Shown one piece after another: positions 1-10,261 of a DNA stretch of 64,000 nt. Position 1 is the stretch's first letter. Each line of letters starts with the position of its first letter. The notes under the pieces are model-generated. The model worked only from the letters and a program-made list of their open reading frames with translations, was not told where the DNA came from and made no database searches. Position numbers and translations under genes: made by a program. Source of the DNA: Lineus longissimus (lineage: Eukaryota; Nemertea; Pilidiophora; Heteronemertea; Lineidae); the NCBI RefSeq assembly GCF_910592395.1, contig NC_088308.1:13963001-14027000 (forward strand). Reading direction: 5' to 3'.

Positions 1-206
1 CCTTATTGGAAAGGTTGTCTTTAATAGAGAGGTGTCTACTAACGGAGGTTCCACTGTATATAATGTAGGAACCCTGGTTGTGACATTGTCCACTCCTCCA
101 GCTGCACACCACCAAATCCACAACAATGTCACACCAGTTATTTAGTTCATCATGCTTATGGTCATTGTACTTTCATCTTATGTAAAATGTAACTTTTTAC
201 ACGGTT

Positions 207-387
207 TCAATAAACGATTTGTAATTTGTAAATTATAAATTTCACTAATAATTTGACGCCGCCAATTCCACTGGTCTTCGAAATACGTAAGCTACACTGT
301 TGACGACTATGACACTCCTCACAAACCACATTGTGAATCAGACGCCGATAGGCTTGTATTATATTGTGATCGCACTCCGTATTCTCG
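207..387 (-). CDS. possible 3'-terminal exon, unassigned cysteine-rich protein
   Basis: On the minus strand a pyrimidine-rich tract and AG acceptor (388-389) precede an open segment of 59 codons ending in TGA at 207-209. The peptide is Cys-rich, with VVCEECHSRQQC in its middle. I do not recognise the family. Its required phase (two bases carried in) does not match the single base left by the nearest upstream exon candidate at 542-692, so either an exon lies between them or one of the two is not real. Seen: splice acceptor and open frame. Inferred: that it is an exon. Confidence 0.22.
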
Positions 388-541
388 CTGAAAAGTAAGT
401 TTTTTTAATGAACATAAGTCCTGATAGTGATACTGATTCGACCGTTTGCAAATTCAGCCCATAGTATTTATAGGATGACAAATTTGTATTACCGATGGTC
501 ACTTATCAAATGTAATCCGCATGGAAGTAAAATAGTCGTAC

Positions 542-692
542 CTTTCGCGTGAAATTTGGATTCGCCAGTTGCCTTGACAGTTTCATTAGTTACAATAGGG
601 GTATCATTGAAAATGTCATTACTCCAACTATCATCTTCTCCATCGTTCATCTGCTCGGCTTGAAAGTCCAGTACTTGAATAGCATGATTATC
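542..692 (-). CDS. internal exon candidate, unassigned acidic protein
   Basis: A 151-nt segment on the minus strand is bounded by TTTCAG (acceptor) and GTACGA (donor) and is open in only one frame, giving 50 codons. The peptide is acidic (contains DGEDDSWSNDIFND) and hydrophilic, as in a disordered linker. No family is recognised. It ends with one base carried over. The neighbouring candidate exon at 207-387 is on the same strand. Confidence 0.35.
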
Positions 693-3396
693 CTGAAAGT
701 GAAAGGCAATTTTTAAGATGTCACCCCAGATGCATAGTCAGGCAGTCAGTCAAGTATATCGGCACTCAATACAAACCACATTTTGCATTCAAGTATCTTG
801 AGTGTATATCATCTGAACACAATCACTAAAATGGGGCTGTTGTACAGATCTGAAGGTGACCTGTACATTTTAACCCAACATGGCAGTCAATTCCACAATC
901 TAAAACGCAATTCATGTATCATGGTTATTTGCATACCTCATGGAGCCCCATATCATATAATTTCACGTCGCTGCACTTTGTACAAACTCGTATGCTTCAA
1001 ATAGGTCAAACCTTTAACGCTGAGGGTCGCCCAAAACGTTATGGCCAACTGACCAGGCAGCAATTGTAGCACATCTCTACATTTTATCTCGATGAGGTAA
1101 ATAACTCAGTATTTTAACGTTATATAATGTAGTCCTGCTAAAAGCCATGATATGACCAGTCTTGACATAGAAAGGACATTATGTCTCATCTTGGCGTCGC
1201 AATGACAACACATGGGAGGGTGACATGATGTTTTTTGTCCCGGCTCGAATTGTGACGTCAGAGGGTGACATGACGAACTAAAGTACTACCGGGTACTTAA
1301 GATTTTTTGTGTGAGGGACTATAATTCCTTCTACATCGCCGTGGAATTGTGTTACTGCGCGGTCCGAGGACCAACTGTGTTAAAGTTGAGTATCAATAGG
1401 CTCATTGTGCACGTTTTTGTAGGACCAGCCAACAGAGGGTTAAATTGTGCCATATTTCAAGTTGTCCATTTCTTTGTGGGCAAGGGAGTTAAAAATTGAA
1501 GGGTTAAAGTGATGTTTTTTTATTTGGCATTTGTCCTCCAATAGACATGTGTTGTGAGAACTATTGATGTGTGATTGTGATTCTTTGCGCATGATTCAAA
1601 TTCATTGGACGCTGAATGTGACAATCTATTAATTCTCAATTCCGCAAAATTGACTCTGCTAGACGGACACTGGACAAATCTAGGCATTTGTTGCCATGAA
1701 CTGATAATATGCATGTATACAGAGACTTTAGTGCTTCATTGGATAGAGAGAAGTTAATTTTGTGTTTCGACTATTTTGTAGGACAACAACCTTTGGAAAT
1801 AGTTTGGTCCTTTTCAAGCGTCTTTTTGGTACAAGCTAAGTTTCTTGGGGGAATTTTAAAGCAAAATTCTGGTTAGTGTGGTTGCTTTAGAATATGAGGC
1901 TTGGTTGACTTGTTTGTGACTTCCAAAGGTGTCGTTGTCCTGAAATGGTTGAGACTTGTGTTTTGCTCTAATGGGGACTAACTTTTTGAAGACATACTAG
2001 TACTGCGCACTCTCAAAGATAGTGAACTTATTGTTTGATTGGATTAGTTTTTTATAGGGTTTGTTCTTAATGCCTAATGCATGACAGTATTTTGAATACT
2101 CAGGTTCTGAGTTTTTGATTCCAGTTTAAATTGTTACAGTGTATGTGAGTATATAAACTTGAGTATTTGTTGGAATTGGTTTTGGAATGGGATAGTAGAT
2201 TAAAAGGGTTCCGTTAAAATCCTAGGTATTAACGGGGAAGGGAGAATGTTTACGAGGTATAAAAGTGTCTTCGGCAGTGCACGGCCGAGGTGGAATGTGA
2301 CAAATGTTGGTGGTGTTGGTGGACAAATAAAGACGAAAGAGTTTAGTTTGAATTCGAGTTTTGTTAAGTAAAATCGCCAATAAAACGGTAACAACGAAAG
2401 AAGAATGGAAATAAGATCATCCTTCAAAACAGTTGTTTCTATCTAATGCTGATCATGCCACTTATGTATGATGCCCACCATTCATTACATCACAGAACAC
2501 CTGCGACGTATACTAGTAGTCAGCTAGGCCTACCTTGTATTCAATTTTCCTGTGTGTGTTTCGTATGTTTAGATAGGTTCTTTGAATCCGATAAGTGCTT
2601 AGGCTTGTCTCTTCAAATGACTTCAACCATGCCTTTGCTTCCTTTTCTGTTGACATGCTATCACCTTTTAGGTCAGAAATAGCCAAAAAAGTTCGACCAC
2701 CATGGTGGCTAAATTAGCCTTATGCATACTTGTGTTTCCCCATGCAGTATTACTTAACTTGTATAACCGGCAAGATTACGACGGCATATCGCTTTGGCCA
2801 TCGCTGGGTTTTCGCCAAGATAACAGCAGTCACTGCACAACTATTTCAATCTTGTTGTTAAGCTTTCGCTGCAATATCACAACGATGTCACACTTCATCG
2901 CAAAAAACACGTCAATGCTAGGAAGAAAATACCTCAAGATTCAGCTGATAAACCCCGTTGAATATTGTCTACTCTTGAGAAGGAGGGGGGTGGGGTACAC
3001 GATATGCATTGATACTTGCATTAGTTCACATGCAAAATGAGACCTGAGAATTTGAAGTGAATTGTTTCTTCAAACCTTCTGATGTTCATGTGTACGTACA
3101 GACAGGAGTCAGAACTCAGGATAGTCTGAATTTCCCAAACGTTAATATCTTTTATAAAAGTAAGAAAATGAAACAGCCAGGGGCAATTGTGCTCACCGTA
3201 AGTATATTTAGTAGACAATTAATTCATGCTAGTTACAGAAAGTGCTACAGTATGTAACCAAATGGAAGTTTTATGAGGTAAAATCAAAACCATGTGCAAC
3301 TAATACTGTATGTATGGTGGTTAGCTGCTCCCATGTTCATCAGACTGGTGGCAATTGGGCAAGTAGTTAAAAAGCAAATATCTCAATTTTTAAAGC
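693..3396. other. no gene recognised
   Basis: AT-rich noncoding sequence. The short open frames here have no recognisable domains and no convincing splice context. I see no tRNA, TIR pair or tandem array. Confidence 0.5.
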
Positions 3397-3850
3397 TTTC
3401 AGATTTGGCCCCCAAGCTGGCCAAGTTGAGAATCAGATTGGACTAGAATGTGTTGTCTGAGGTTACTTGAACTATACGGCCATGTACACCCAGTTTCAGG
3501 TTCATAGCTACAGTCGTTAAGAAACGAGCCAAAGTAACACTCTAACAGCCAATTTTTGCTGTGTGACCTATGTGACCTTGAGAAGAAGGTCAAATCCAGA
3601 AATCATAAGACAAGCAATGCATCCTTGCAAGGGGTCCCTGCCATATAAAAATCTTATCGACAATATGTCACTTAAAAGAGAAACATTGCACTTCCTATTT
3701 TTTCAGTTTTGGCCCCCTGGTGGCCAAGTCAATACTTAGATCAAGCCAAAACTCGGTGTCGAAGGTTATCTGATGTAGGGGGTTATACATACCAAGTTTC
3801 AAGTTCATAGCTTTGGCGGTTGAGAAACGTGCCATAGACTGGAGTCCTAC
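3397..3850 (+). repeat. dispersed noncoding repeat, two internal units
   Basis: Two units about 306 bp apart each run from a tract reading TTTCAG-TTTGGCCCCC to the phrase CAGTTTCAGGTTCATAGCT and then GAAACG-GCC. The same vocabulary (CCAAGTTTCA, AAACGTGCC, GTGACCTT...GGTCAAAT) recurs in the long repeat at 29775-30875, its copy at 63331-64000, and fragments near 32010-32160 and 37410-37560. This looks like one large family of noncoding repeats built of ~300-bp internal units. Confidence 0.6.
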
Positions 3851-4087
3851 TTTGAAAGGCGCCTTCTGGACATATGCAACAATCGACTAGACCGTGCCAG
3901 TTATTCGCGATTCCTTCCACACACAGCAACAGGGAAGAAGATTGATGAAGATCGCATTGTCCAAACCAGTGAGATGACATTCACTGTCCCAAGTGAGACT
4001 GACAGCAATGCAACGTCCAAAAGCAATAGAACATCCGAACACAGTTTGTTCTTGATCCATGTACATTATGTATTTTTGCCGTTTCAG

Positions 4088-5006
4088 GACGTCCATGCAA
4101 GCACCAGTTCCTTGTCGTGAAAAATTATGGTCTCTCCTCCTGGAATTTCATCCCAGTTCATGACTCATCAATGAGAAGATTGATATATCAGGTGGCAACT
4201 CGCAGCAGTATACCCCCAACTGAAGAATGGTTTCAATCACTGCGCAGACCATTGGTTGAAGTCCTGCCTCAGGTCAACAACACCATTGAAGAAGCTGTTG
4301 AAGTCGACCAGAGTGCTCAAGTGGACATCGTGGAGGAAATGGTTCCAGTCAGACTGGACCATGGTGATGATGCCATGGAATCTGAGGGTCAACCACCTGC
4401 AGATATGGAACACAAAGGTTTTGACTCATCCTCAATGGCATCTCTTACTCTGCAGCGTACACTTCAGAACAGGTTTGACATGAGAGGCCTCAATAGACCA
4501 CATCCGTCTACTACAAACTCGGATCAAGGCCTGCCAGCAGGAAGCACATTGTTGAATGACCTGAAGGGTGTGTTCTCTGACTTTGAAGAACGCTTCAGAG
4601 CAAACCCAGAGTACTTTGAAAAACCATTGAGAACCTTTGTAAGACAAGCTGAATCGTTAACCACCAACTCGGCTCTTGTGTCAGCTCTTGTTTGCTTTGG
4701 CAAGTATTCAGGTGCTGGCACTGCCATGGGCAAACGTAAGGTGAAGGGCATGGTAAGTTGCAAAACTATTGGTGTCCAACCCACCGCCTTGCGAGAAGGA
4801 AAGTTATGGGTGGCACTAAACACCGCCTAGGGAGTGGTAGGCCCTGTAAACTTGATGGTAAAGAAAATGTGAAGCCTAAAAAAAGGAAACAGGTTGTCGC
4901 GCCGCTGTCTTCCCAAGTGCTTCCTAGGCGCAAAGCTCCGCATAATTTAGTCAGGTGTGTTCAAAATAATGAAGCACTGGGGAAGACCCATTCAGCTAAG
5001 CTGTAA
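4088..5006 (+). pseudogene. C-terminal part of a transposon-type (ZSWIM/MULE-associated) gene, frameshifted
   Basis: An acceptor (TGCCGTTTCAG) opens a reading frame of ~225 codons that includes a long acidic linker and ends in KTIGVQPTA. The homologous continuation, ARRK then GGTKHRLGSGRPCK and a Lys-rich tail ending near 5006, lies in another frame, so there is a one-base frame break around 4795. The combination FGKYSGA ... VQPTA-ARRK ... GSGRP ... APH-L--C---N-ALG is one I associate with the C-terminus of invertebrate transposon-like genes related to FAR1/ZSWIM/MULE proteins; that family call is from memory and not certain. No catalytic domain is present here. The N-terminal zinc-binding exon at 9418-9755 could belong to the same family but lies downstream, so the two are not one intact gene. 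Confidence 0.5.
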
Positions 5007-5621
5007 TTCTGCTAGTAATTCTGCTACAGGTTTTCTGCGTCTTCATCTGTTAATGGCAGTATGAGTACCTTGTTCACAAATGGGTTTACTTTGTATTTTT
5101 GTAACAATTCTGGTTTTATTTTACATGTAACCTATCTCGGGGCTGCTCAGGATAACAGCAAATACAATGGCAGTCTGTTAAGTAATAAAAATTACAATTG
5201 ATTACCAATTAGTCAGTGTTATGTTTGATTCACACATTTGATTTCAGTGAATGCTTAGTAAAAAGGTCACTGTTGCTCCTCTTATTGTTGAGGTTTCACT
5301 TCAAGAGAGTTGCTGATGATTTAGGCAACAACCCACAACAGCTGTGGTCTTGTTAGCAAAGCTTGGTCTTGTTCACGAGGTTGGCCTCAGACTTTGTTTA
5401 AGTCACAGTCCATTGAAATCTGCCCATCCCATCCCTTAGTAGAATTGCCCTTAGTCGATCAAAACAAATGCACGTGTCTGAGGCTATTTATGTCACCGCG
5501 AAACGCCGAAAACTGCCGAGGGCAATTCCCGAAGAAATGACATCATCGATTCGGTCAGAGGATAAAATTAGAACATAAACAAAGCGCTGATTGGTCGAAG
5601 GAAAAAGCACGTGTGGAAAAT
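5007..5621. other. no gene recognised
   Basis: AT-rich spacer between two transposon-derived fragments. No domain, TIR or tandem repeat seen. An A-run near 5630 precedes the recombinase frame. Confidence 0.45.
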
Positions 5622-6277
5622 AGCGTGCAAAAAAAAATTTCGCGTCCGGGCTTGCTAAGTCCAATAAAACATTGGATGTAAGGTTGCCCATTACTGTCCC
5701 CATTCTCTCTAAACTCCTTCACGTCACTGGCCTGGTCGTCATGGATCATTTCGACAGGAAATTGGTCAGGGCTATGTTCTCACTTGCGTTTTTCGCCTTT
5801 CTAAGGATTGGCGAGATTACCACGCGTTCCGCTAGGTTGACTTCACTTTTAGAACGTTCGAACCTTCAAGTAGATTTGGCTAGTCCATCAGCCGGTATGT
5901 CCGTTGTATTTAGAAAATACAAGCACAGCAAAGGCAGCCGGCTGGTTGTCATTCAGATCTCGCCCCAAGACCAAAAGTTGCTCTGCCCAGTGGTCAGCAT
6001 GTGCAATTATTTGTCTGTACGGCCTGACACATCTGGTTCGCTCTTTATGCGTGCTGATGGCTCATCGGTAACCCGGGCTTACTTCTCACATTACCTGCAC
6101 AGTTTACTGCGGGCATGTTCCCTTGATCCCACACTTTACCAGGGACACTCTTTTCGTATAGGCGCCGCCTCTTGGGCGGCTCAGTCTGGCTTATCCGATC
6201 AACATAGTCGTCACCTGGGTAGATGGAATTATGATGCCTTCCATAAGTATATCCGTAACGTCTCCATTCATGTTTGA
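5622..6277 (+). pseudogene. tyrosine recombinase (DIRS/Ngaro or Crypton type), truncated
   Basis: The open frame reads through LDVRLPITVPIL, which is the usual start of the catalytic region, then FLRIGEIT (first catalytic Arg), an AVFRKYKHSK-like lysine strand, GHSFRIGAASWAA (H-x-x-R), HLGRW (third conserved position) and YIR (nucleophile Tyr near the C-terminus). All the catalytic positions of the phage-integrase fold are therefore visible in about 210 residues. There is no N-terminal core-binding half, and no reverse transcriptase or gag lies next to it, so this is a detached fragment of a tyrosine-recombinase element. It is only distantly similar to the recombinase at 55594-56769, which uses different motifs (GDRAHD, HSIRAG). 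Confidence 0.7.
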
Positions 6278-6781
6278 ATTATACTTATTTTCACTGTTGT
6301 TATGTTTAATTGCTTTTCTTTTGGCGGGGGAGATACTTAGTGTTCTTTCATGCGGACGGATCACTCAAACATCCCCCTACATTTCCTCATCTTTTTAGCC
6401 CGATCCTTAATTTTGGTCAATATACAGGGGATGGCACGCAGTTTTCCATGCGGGTGAACTGTACGTCATCTCACTGGGTATTATTAACAGGTTTATTCAA
6501 TCAATATGTTCTTAACACGACACTAAACAATCATTTGGCTTTGGTGGGGGGCAGCCTTCGTTCCGTTGGCTTGTGGCGGTTTTGCCCCACTCCTTTGCCT
6601 TTTTAATGGTCCTCATCATGCAGCTTTTCTTGTAAATAACCCAAAATACTTCATGCTGCTCATTATGTAAATATTCAAGTTTTCTTCGGGCCTACAATTA
6701 TCTTAATTTCAATAAATGTCACTCAGTGTCCTTATCATGTCTATATCATATCAGCTTTCTTGTCAGTTTGTATAGACCGCA
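6278..6781. other. no gene recognised
   Basis: Sequence downstream of the recombinase fragment. It could be the 3' part of the same element, but I could not find terminal repeats that prove it. Confidence 0.4.
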
Positions 6782-6893
6782 ACTACAGTTATTCTCTGTT
6801 AGGAATGTCACAACCTGGGGACGGTCTGGTCACAATCAGGACTCCAATTACAGTTATTCTCCGTTGGGACTGTCACAACCTTAGGACGGTCTC
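6782..6893. repeat. two-copy direct repeat, 65-bp period
   Basis: ACAGTTATTCTC-GTT-GGA-TGTCACAACCT...GGACGGTCT occurs at 6785 and again at 6850 with a handful of differences. Noncoding. Confidence 0.6.
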
Positions 6894-7764
6894 CGCCGTC
6901 TCTCACAACCTCGAGGGGGCACCACAATGCTAATTTTTCAGGCTTTCATTAAATGGGAACACCTCTCATGGTTTTGTTTACATTCTGTGTTTGTAAACAT
7001 ACCAGCTAAAATGCGAGTTTCGCCATGGTAACCAGGTGGCACCACCACCAACAGCTTGATTATTATGGTCTCCACACTCTCAGTGGAGACCATCTTGAGA
7101 TCACTAGGTAGGTAGGTTCTGTTTCTTGTTATTCTTCCACAAAATGTTTCTTGTTCTTCTTCCACAAAACATTTATGGAGCTTGTCCAGCCAAACTGCTG
7201 AATAGATCAAGGATCAATCACTCCAATCCCATTGAAGGATATTCGATGCATGGAATATCACAAAAAGATTTTCAATATTCTCATTATTTCCATGACTTTG
7301 AAGCGTTTTTTGGTCAATTTTTGGCCGAGAATATTTTCCGGACTTTGCCGAACCCGCTTCCGGACTTTCCCGAATCAATGCTCGATGACGTCGATTGGCA
7401 ATCTTGACACTAGAGGCGCTGATGTCGTTCCTAAACAACGGCTCTAGCACTGCTAAATTGCCACCATCTTGAAAAGCAGTACCGCGCATGTGAATCTTTA
7501 CAATTGCAAAGAGGCTATCGCATCACCACTACGCCCGAGAACACGATGACTGCACTACGCTGCATTGATAGTTTGCAATAAATTCACGTAAAAACACACC
7601 AGAACATCTCGGGTTTTATTTACAAAGATCATATTTTGTTATTTATTTATAAAACAAGCCATTTTATGAAAGAAGGTGGCACTTACTAGGCCTGGATAAG
7701 ACTTTGGAGTTTGAAGTGGTGGTGACGCAGTGTTGAAAACACCTGAATCTCAGGATGCCGATAT

Positions 7765-7890
7765 CCAAGATGGCGGAATTTTACCAATTCCAGTGTCTGA
7801 AATTGAATTTTTAATTTCGGCACTGTGCGAGTTTGGTCGATTGGGTCGAGCGCATGTATCCATTTGCGCATGCTCATTCAAGATGGCGGC
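7765..7890 (+). promoter_or_regulatory. YY1-like and NRF1-like promoter motifs
   Basis: Two CAAGATGGCGG motifs (7766-7776 and 7879-7890) match the YY1 consensus, and TGCGCATGC (7865-7873) matches most of the NRF1 palindrome. This arrangement is typical of TATA-less metazoan promoters, with YY1 sites close to the transcription start. The first ATG of the downstream frame (7974) is 84 bp past the last motif. Confidence 0.45.
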
Positions 7891-7973
7891 AAGGCCCTCG
7901 TGTTTTTAAAATGTGAATGTTATTTTCTTGGCGTTAGATCAGTCATTTGACAGTTGAAAATAACGAAATCAAG

Positions 7974-8606
7974 ATGGCTTTTTGGATAGACAACAAGGAA
8001 AGTCGAAAATACGAACTTGGTAGTAAAAAAGCCAAGAAATTGGCGAATCTGGCACAAGAAGTGTCGCCCGAAATTTCCGTCAGTGCAAGTGCAAAAATAC
8101 ACAGTACCAATGTACAGGACAGTGTACAGGTCGATGTACAGGCCGATATACGCACGGTACAGGACAGTATACATAATGATGACGATACAGGCATTATTGG
8201 TGGCTGTGATACTGTCGAAACTAAATCGAGAAGGGGAAATGGTGGTATTTGTGCAATCATTCACCCCGATTCTAAAGAGAGATTCAACATTTGGAAGAAA
8301 CTCCTTCTCCATCGCTACTACGAAATGTTAAAAAATGAGGTGGACATTGTGTGGAAGGAAGTTTCAGACAAAAGTGAATCACATGTCGAGGACAAAATTA
8401 AAGTATAGGCCTACACTTTGGGACAGGCCGACAGTAAGGAAGGAAAACTTTTCGTGATAACCGTATACCTCACCGGAGGAAAATCTAAATTCGGAAAATT
8501 CATGGTACAGGGTAAAAGAGTCGAACAGTGGATGAGTGACGAATATTCGTTGCTGCGATCTGTGGTAGACAAGTTTTGTAACTTTTATGCACGTAGCACA
8601 AGATAA
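7974..8606 (+). pseudogene. orphan ORF with one in-frame stop, inside TIR unit
   Basis: From ATG 7974 the frame gives MAFWIDNKESRKYELGSKK followed by a segment with a repeated VQDS/VQVD/VQAD pattern, then an aromatic and basic block (RFNIWKKLLLHRYYEML). It meets TAG at 8406-8408 and continues in the same frame for 66 more codons (LFVITVYLTGG...KFMVQGK...YSLLRSVVDKF) to 8606. The post-stop part resembles a beta-rich domain that I associate with accessory proteins of invertebrate transposons, but I cannot name it. Either the stop is a disabling mutation or the real product is the 144-residue N-terminal part. The promoter-like motifs upstream and the TIRs around it suggest an element-borne gene. 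Confidence 0.45.
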
Positions 8607-9417
8607 GGCATTTATTTCAGTTCACGTAATTGAGTGGTGTTTTCAAATAATTTCATACAATCATGTACATAATGTCATGCCTTCACCTGCCTGTTGAATG
8701 GTCAACATACTAAGAGTATATAGTAACCCTTCGTAATCATGCTTTTACTCATTATAAATTGCAATTGTCTTCATTAAGAGTCAAGCCATATATTTTTATA
8801 CTATGTACGTCATATTTTTAAAGATATAAAATACCAATTTGTTCAGCTGAAGACTTCTCTTCTTTCGTTGACACACGTCACTCGCTACAATGTTCAGACG
8901 TTACATTTTCGGACCTGGTTCACCCTACCAGTAATTTCCTCGCTATTCTTTTCCCCGTTGTTTGGAAACTCTACGCCAACTACTTCAACTTTCACTAGTA
9001 CTCCATCAATAACTGCACCTAGGCCTCCTGGCCCTAGCCCATCACGACACATATCCAGCTCTTATTCCCAAAACCAAACTGTGGCTTCATATGAAGCAAA
9101 ATCACCATCCATTGCACAGTGTGGGGACCATCAAATTTGCTGTAAAGCAAATTTCTCAATTCTAGTTTTCAAACCATAACTTGACTGGTTCGTGGGTGTC
9201 TTTATGCACCAATGTATTGTAAACAGCAGAACTAACATTTCAGCTGCAATGTTTACAAACACAGAATGTCAACAAAACCATGACGGCATGAGAGGTGTTC
9301 CCCTTTAATGGTCTGTCGATAGGCCTAAGACGAGGTTAAGCTAGGCCTTAGGTTTAAGATGATGCAAATATCAGTAATATGTTGTTGTAAGCTCACTGGA
9401 ATTTAATTATTTTTCAG

Positions 9418-9755
9418 AAAGTTCTTCCTGATGGATTTCAATATAGATTATCTGGTGCTGCTGAATATTCAAGTCCCTCCGCCTTTAATGCTACAATTTG
9501 GACAACAATAGCAGATGAAGAAACAGCTACAAAGTGAAGGCAAAATTTCCAGGAAAAGAGTAAAGTGACTTGGAGGTTGATGTGTGGAAAGGTCCCAAAG
9601 GGGAAAGTGAACGTCTACAAGAGATACTTCAGGTGTCAACACAACACTTTGCCACGGTCGAGCACAGCAGATGACAGATCAGTGTCAAAGAATACCGATT
9701 GTCCTGCAACAATGGTAATGACGGTGAAGAGGACTGACTTTAAAAGAAAGTCACG
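9418..9755 (+). pseudogene. N-terminal zinc-binding exon of a transposon-type gene, one in-frame stop
   Basis: The segment is bounded by TTATTTTTCAG and the strong donor GTAAGTAG (9756 on). It is open for 112 codons apart from TGA at 9535-9537. Key pattern: VTWRL...K-YFRCQHNTLPR...SKNTDCPATMVMTVKR, a Cys/His arrangement (C-x-H ... C) like the FAR1/FLYWCH-type DNA-binding domain at the start of many MULE and ZSWIM-like proteins. The conserved residues on both sides of the stop are in the same frame, so the TGA is a point lesion. A Gypsy element is inserted 8 bp downstream of the exon end without destroying the donor. Confidence 0.55.
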
Positions 9756-9763
9756 GTAAGTAG

Positions 9764-9903
9764 TATAATGTCGTGAGGGACTAATGCAGAGCCATTCCTG
9801 TAGAGCAGGTCACAGAACAGACAAGCTAATCGGTTCGCCATTACAACAACAAGGTTTATTTTAAAACACGGAATATCAATAGGTGAAACGACAGAACATT
9901 ACA
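9764..9903 (-). repeat. 3' LTR of the Gypsy element
   Basis: Matches the 5' LTR base for base as read. On the element strand it begins TGTAATG and ends CATTATA. The host duplication AGTAG abuts it at 9759-9763. Confidence 0.93.
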
Positions 9904-9917
9904 TCCACCCCCTTTTG
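9904..9917 (-). promoter_or_regulatory. polypurine tract
   Basis: On the element strand, AAAAGGGGGTGGA directly abuts the 3' LTR. This is the expected site for plus-strand priming. Confidence 0.75.
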
Positions 9918-10261
9918 GATGAAAAGGTTTACGCTTAATAAGTCCAGACGCGGATGTTGGTATCAAAATAAAAACATAATCTCAAATTAAACACTTTTCC
10001 TGGAAGCGCAGAATAAACACAAGATTGTCTCTGACTCAAGAATTGTCCTTTTCTTGAATTTGAATGTTCTCGAAGTTATGAATTAGAACATGGCGCAAAT
10101 AGCGAATCACTCTTCACTTAGTCCTTACACGGATAATGTCTTCATTACCAGAATAAAAGCACATCCATATCGAACTTGAAGTGTCCTATTTAGAACAAAA
10201 TAAAAGTCCACTATATGAATATAGAACAGTTCAAACACATAAAACTCAGAACAGGGTGTTC
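9918..10261 (-). other. 3' untranslated region of the Gypsy element
   Basis: Noncoding stretch between the pol stop codon and the polypurine tract. No open frame of note. Confidence 0.6.

Larger units (their letters stand above)
6948..9310 (+). mobile_element. TIR-flanked unit carrying an orphan ORF
   Basis: The segment 6948-7013 reappears as its reverse complement at 9236-9310. Both contain GGGAACACCTCTCATG, ACATTCTGTGTTTGTAAACAT and CAGCT-AAATG, with an extra 8 bp in the right copy. Inverted ~70-bp ends 2.36 kb apart suggest a DNA transposon or a nonautonomous derivative. No transposase was recognised inside. The ORF at 7974-8606 and its promoter-like sequences lie within. I could not define a target-site duplication. 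Confidence 0.5.

Noticed and set aside
8868-9179. 103-codon Ser/Thr/Pro-rich frame, considered as a second exon of the orphan gene
   Set aside because: No splice acceptor at a useful phase, no recognisable domain, and it partly overlaps the approach to the right TIR.
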